Virus record (IMG/VR): IMGVR_UViG_3300045107_000871
Span: 1-49,223 of that record
Length of the DNA: 49,223 nucleotides
Reading direction: 5' to 3' (one strand)
Source of the DNA: a virus
The notes below the pieces were generated by a model. It was not told the DNA's origin. It was given only the letters and a program-made list of their open reading frames with translations, and searched no databases. The position numbers and the translations under genes are program-made. This document shows positions 46,318 to 49,223 of the stretch, piece after piece; within the stretch, counting starts at the first letter, position 1, and every line of letters starts with the position of its first letter.

Positions 46318-47397
46318 TCAGGTGGCCGAGAACTTCATCAGCTTGATCGCCTCGCTGTTCACGACCGCGCCGCCGATGCGCTTGACCGCGTAGAAATACA
46401 CGTACGGCTTCTTGGTGAAGGGATCGCGCAGGATCGTCGTCTCGCTCCGCTCCGCGATCAGATAGCCGGCGCTGAAGTTGCCGAACGCGATCGCGAACGA
46501 GTCCGCCGCCACATCCGGCATGTCCTCGGCCTCGACCACCGGATAGCCGAGCAGCGTGTCCGGTCGTCCGGCGTGAACGGAAGGCTGCCACAGGAACGCC
46601 CCGTCGCTGGTCTTGAACTTGCGGATACGCGCCAGCGTCGCCGAGTTCATCACGAAGACCGCGCCCTGCCGGTAAGGCTGGCGAAGCAGCTGGATCAGAT
46701 CAATCAGCCGGTCGGCCGGCGCCGCGGTCGGAAACGCGCCCGCCGCACCCGAGGGCAGGTACTGCAGCGTCCCGAAAGCGCGCACCGCGTCGGCCTCCAC
46801 CGTCGGCGCCGGCCCGCGCAGGAACCCGCGCGGTTTGTTGACGCCGTCACCATTCACGAACGCCGCATTCTCGGCCCGCGCGAATTCGGTCGCGATCTCG
46901 CCGGCCAGCCAGGACTCGACATCGAAATTTGCGTCGTCGAGCATCGCCTGGCTCGCCGCCGGATTGGCGTAGAGCTCGCCCATCGGCGGCGCGATCTCGC
47001 GAAACTTGGGCGTGTCCGTCTCCGGCCGCGCCGCAGTCTCCGCCGCCCAGCCGGACAGCGTGCCGCCCGTGGTGATCAACTTGCGATAGCCGGCGCTCCC
47101 CACCCGGACCACATTCGCGATCTGCCGGATCGGCGAAATCGTCTTCAGCGTCGCGTCGATCGTCGCATCGAGTTCGCGCGGGACGACGAGACCGCCATCG
47201 ATCCCGGTCGTGCCCTCGAAGCTCTTCAGCTCGAGTTCCGAGCCGCGCCTCAGATAGCCGTCGACGAACGCCGACCGCACGCCATCGTCGCGCGCGCCGG
47301 CAAGCGCCGGCCGATCGACAACACTCGTCCCGCCCATCGTCTCGATGCCCGCGTCGAGCGAGCCCGCCACATCTTCCATCAATGCCTCCTTGTTCAT
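46318..47397 (-). CDS. GTA g5 HK97-type major capsid protein
   Basis: 359 residues from ATG 47397 (TGATG with the protease stop); a GTG one codon upstream is possible. HK97 pattern: RRGSELELKSFEGTTGIDGG, GGLVVPRELDATIDATLKTI, AMLDDANFDVESWLAGEIAT, AENAAFVNGDGVNKPRGFL, and QPSVHAGRPDTLLGYPVVEA. The delta region is very short, as in GTAs. It builds the small GTA head. Confidence 0.94.
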   Translation of the reverse strand: MNKEALMEDVAGSLDAGIETMGGTSVVDRPALAGARDDGVRSAFVDGYLRRGSELELKSFEGTTGIDGGLVVPRELDATIDATLKTISPIRQIANVVRVGSAGYRKLITTGGTLSGWAAETAARPETDTPKFREIAPPMGELYANPAASQAMLDDANFDVESWLAGEIATEFARAENAAFVNGDGVNKPRGFLRGPAPTVEADAVRAFGTLQYLPSGAAGAFPTAAPADRLIDLIQLLRQPYRQGAVFVMNSATLARIRKFKTSDGAFLWQPSVHAGRPDTLLGYPVVEAEDMPDVAADSFAIAFGNFSAGYLIAERSETTILRDPFTKKPYVYFYAVKRIGGAVVNSEAIKLMKFSAT

Positions 47398-47747
47398 CAC
47401 TCCACCGTGATCACCCGCGCGAAGGGCTGCATCGGCAGCCGCACCAGGCTCACCTCCACGAGGTCGAGATCGATGAGCTCGCGCCCGCCGCCAGTGCCGG
47501 CGCGCGCCGCGCGCACCCGGTACCCGATCGACAGCCCCATGCCGGCACGCACTGGCCGGTCGCAGCGCGCGACGACACGCAGTCCTTGCGCGTCCTCCTC
47601 CAGCCGCTCGACGGTGCCGACCCGGCCGCCATGCTCCCAGAGCAGCGGCACCTTGGCCGGGGCCGCGCGGAACGCGCCCGCGCGCACCACGTCGCCGCCG
47701 CGATCGGCGCGGTCGAACACCGCCGCATAGCCGGCGAAGCGCGTCAC
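47397..47747 (-). CDS. GTA g4 HK97-type prohead protease, short form
   Basis: 116 residues from GTG 47747 (GTGA overlap with g3.5). The family pattern is RFAGYAAVFDRADRGGDVVR AGAF, VPLLWEHGG with the catalytic His, GLSIGYRV with the catalytic Ser, and DLVEVSLVRLPMQPFARV. It matures the capsid. Short forms of this length are usual in GTAs. Confidence 0.92.
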   Translation of the reverse strand: MTRFAGYAAVFDRADRGGDVVRAGAFRAAPAKVPLLWEHGGRVGTVERLEEDAQGLRVVARCDRPVRAGMGLSIGYRVRAARAGTGGGRELIDLDLVEVSLVRLPMQPFARVITVE

Positions 47748-48052
47748 TTGACGAGCGCTCCCAGCCCCAGCTTTACAGACACGCCGACGAGCAGCACTGC
47801 GAGCATCAGCCGCGTCACCCAGCCGGCGACCGCCTTCACAGCCGACCGCTTCACGTCCCGCCAGGCGCGCAGCAACTCGCGCAGCTCGCGCACGTCGCGC
47901 CCGGCATGATCGTCCTCCAGCCCGAGCGAGGTGAGCGCGCGCCGCGCACCCGTCTCGCTGGTTTCCTCGATCAGCGCGCGCAGCGTCGCCACGGACGCGC
48001 CTTCCTCCCGCGCCTGCGCGAGCAGCGCGGCGAGCAGATTTTCGTTGGACAT
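47744..48052 (-). CDS. GTA g3.5 (DUF6127-like) membrane-anchored protein
   Basis: 102 residues. The N-terminus is helical (NLLAALLAQAREEGASVATL RALIEET), the middle has RELRELLRAWRDVKRSA, and the C-terminal 25 residues form a membrane helix (RLMLAVLLVGVSVKLGLGAL). The position between portal and protease is that of g3.5 in GTAs. Function unproven. Confidence 0.82.
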   Translation of the reverse strand: MSNENLLAALLAQAREEGASVATLRALIEETSETGARRALTSLGLEDDHAGRDVRELRELLRAWRDVKRSAVKAVAGWVTRLMLAVLLVGVSVKLGLGALVK

Positions 48053-48072
48053 GACGTCCCGTCTCCACAGAT

Positions 48073-48090
48073 GCGCCGGACGCCCGGCGC
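48073..48090 (-). promoter_or_regulatory. Hairpin between GTA portal and g3.5
   Basis: A perfect 7-bp GC stem (48073-48079 with 48084-48090) with a 4-base loop in the 58-bp gap 48053-48110. No T-run follows. It may tune expression of downstream genes or mark an RNA cleavage site. Confidence 0.35.
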
Positions 48091-48110
48091 GACGCGCCCC
48101 CGCGCTCGTG

Positions 48111-49223
48111 TCAGGTGGCCGGGGTCAGCCCGACCGCAGCCCGCTTCTCGTCCGCACTCAGGAAATCGGCACCGCCGACCATCGCCCAGAGCCGCTCCCG
48201 GTCCTCTGCCAGTTCCGGCACCTGATCGGCGGCGATGCCGAGCGTCAGGCCCGGCCACCAGGGCGCGAGCGCCCGCGCCAGCGCGCCATGGATCTTCGCG
48301 CCGAGCGGCAGGATGGTCAGCCGCCACAGCGCGCGATTGGCCTCGCGATAGTTGGCGTAAGTGGCGTCGCCGGGCAGGCCGAGCAGCATCGGCGGCACCC
48401 CGAAGGCGAGCGCGATGTCCCGCGCAGCCGCCGCCTTCAGCCCGACAAAATCCATATCGCTGGGCGACAGGCTCATCGACTGCCAGCGCAGGCCGCCTTC
48501 GAGCAGCAGCGGCCGGCCGGCATTGGCGGCGCCCTGGAACAGCTCCTCCAGCTCGCGCCGCAGCCGTCGATGCTGTTCGGCCGAAAGCGGCACGTCATCC
48601 GCCGGCTCATGGACCAGCGCGCCCGAAGGCCGCGCGCCATTGTCGAGCAGCGCCTTGTTCCAGCGCGTCGCCGCATTGTGCGTCGCGACCGCACCAGCCG
48701 CGACGCCCAGACACCCGAGCCCAAGATGGTCGTCGAGCGGGTGGTATCCCTTGACGTGCACAATCCGCGGCCGGGGCCCACCCGCCTCGATCCGACGCGT
48801 CGTCGCTCCGACCCGATATTGATAGACCGCCGGCCAGCCGCGCGCATCGGCCTCGATGGTGACGCGCTCGGGCCGCAGCGCAAACAGCTCGACGATCTTG
48901 TCCTCCGCGTCGCTCAGCAGCTCGACGAAGGCGTTGCCGTGGAGCAGCAGCTGCGCCGCGACCGTCTCCACCAACTTCTGGCCGGCTGATTCCGTCGCGA
49001 CCAGCCGCGCGACCGCCGATTCCGAGCAGGCAAGCGGTGCCTGCCCGACGCTTTCCGCGATTAACCGCACCGCCCGCTGCGCAACCGGGTTCCGCAGATA
49101 GGCGTTGCGCACTTGAGCGTCATAGTTGCTGGGCCAATCGCCCAGGCCGAAGCTCCGTGCATAAGCGTGCGCCAGCGGCGGAGGCGCGACATCGCGCCCG
49201 GACTTTCTGCCGAACCATCTCAT
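48111..49223 (-). CDS. GTA g3 portal protein (HK97 family)
   Basis: 370 residues; the apparent ATG (MRWFGRKSGRD) is exactly at the window edge and looks like the true start. Portal pattern: NPVAQRAVRLIAESVGQAPL, QLLLHGNAFVELLSDAEDKI, ALRPERVTIEADARGWPAVY, and MSLSPSDMDFVGLKAAAARD followed by IALAFGVPPMLLGLPGDATY. It forms the DNA-entry ring of the GTA head. Terminase g2 should lie immediately right of the window. Confidence 0.93.
   Translation of the reverse strand: MRWFGRKSGRDVAPPPLAHAYARSFGLGDWPSNYDAQVRNAYLRNPVAQRAVRLIAESVGQAPLACSESAVARLVATESAGQKLVETVAAQLLLHGNAFVELLSDAEDKIVELFALRPERVTIEADARGWPAVYQYRVGATTRRIEAGGPRPRIVHVKGYHPLDDHLGLGCLGVAAGAVATHNAATRWNKALLDNGARPSGALVHEPADDVPLSAEQHRRLRRELEELFQGAANAGRPLLLEGGLRWQSMSLSPSDMDFVGLKAAAARDIALAFGVPPMLLGLPGDATYANYREANRALWRLTILPLGAKIHGALARALAPWWPGLTLGIAADQVPELAEDRERLWAMVGGADFLSADEKRAAVGLTPAT

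Larger units (their letters stand above)
38279..49223 (-). other. RcGTA-like gene transfer agent structural cluster, g3 to g15
   Basis: Fifteen genes in RcGTA order run leftward: portal (g3), g3.5, protease (g4), capsid (g5), adaptor (g6), stopper (g7), terminator (g8), tube (g9), two chaperones (g10, g10.1), short tape measure (g11), distal tail (g12), hub (g13), peptidase (g14), g15. Nearly all junctions are 1-8 base overlaps. Only g15 is broken. Terminase (g2) would lie right of the window. Confidence 0.88.

Noticed and set aside
46282-47730. 482-residue rightward open frame
   Set aside because: It is antisense to the HK97-type capsid and protease genes and has a low-complexity basic translation.

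Overview
The window is high-GC alphaproteobacterial DNA. The RcGTA-type gene cluster at its right edge has a DUF6127-like g3.5, a very long g12 and a short g15, a combination that suggests a sphingomonad (order Sphingomonadales). I could not run a search to confirm this. Nearly everything is phage-derived, and I see no tRNA, rRNA or CRISPR array.

Region A (1-38278) is a Mu-like transposable prophage. Its left end lies to the left of the window. It has two opposed arms around a regulatory centre. The left arm reads leftward from 16097 to 1: Mu I-type protease/scaffold, DUF2190-like decoration protein, major capsid protein, DUF1320-type connector, gpG-like and gp37-like proteins, then a siphovirus tail (tube, two chaperone frames with a probable -1 frameshift, 1116-residue tape measure, tail tip), ending in a lysis cassette. 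The centre (16.2-19.4 kb) holds small DNA-binding and zinc-binding genes and an S24 repressor. The right arm reads rightward: ner, transposase A, ATPase B, an early operon (zinc-ribbon regulators, Gam, a DnaA-domain-IV-like protein, a LexA-like winged helix, GemA, Mor), then gp25/26/27-like proteins, terminase, portal, F-like head protein and a tail-spike cassette. The two arms are complementary and make one complete siphovirus with a Mu-type head, so I read them as one phage. Compared with Mu, the block from I-protease to lysis is moved and inverted.

Region B (about 38279-49223) is a gene transfer agent (GTA) structural cluster on the minus strand. It runs from g3 portal to g15 and is intact apart from g15. 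The right end of the prophage falls inside g15, so the GTA tail/host-specificity protein loses its C-terminus. The remaining g15 codons should lie beyond the left end of the prophage, outside the window.

The most notable features are these. The prophage has landed in the GTA. The portal protein carries a C-terminal 2H-phosphoesterase domain resembling the anti-CBASS enzyme Acb1, and the next gene (F-like) carries a C-terminal PBECR-type nuclease-like domain, so two neighbouring head proteins may carry enzymatic cargo. A textbook GGGAAAC slippery site with a downstream GC-only stem sits at the tail-chaperone junction. The early operon encodes a stand-alone DnaA domain IV homologue.
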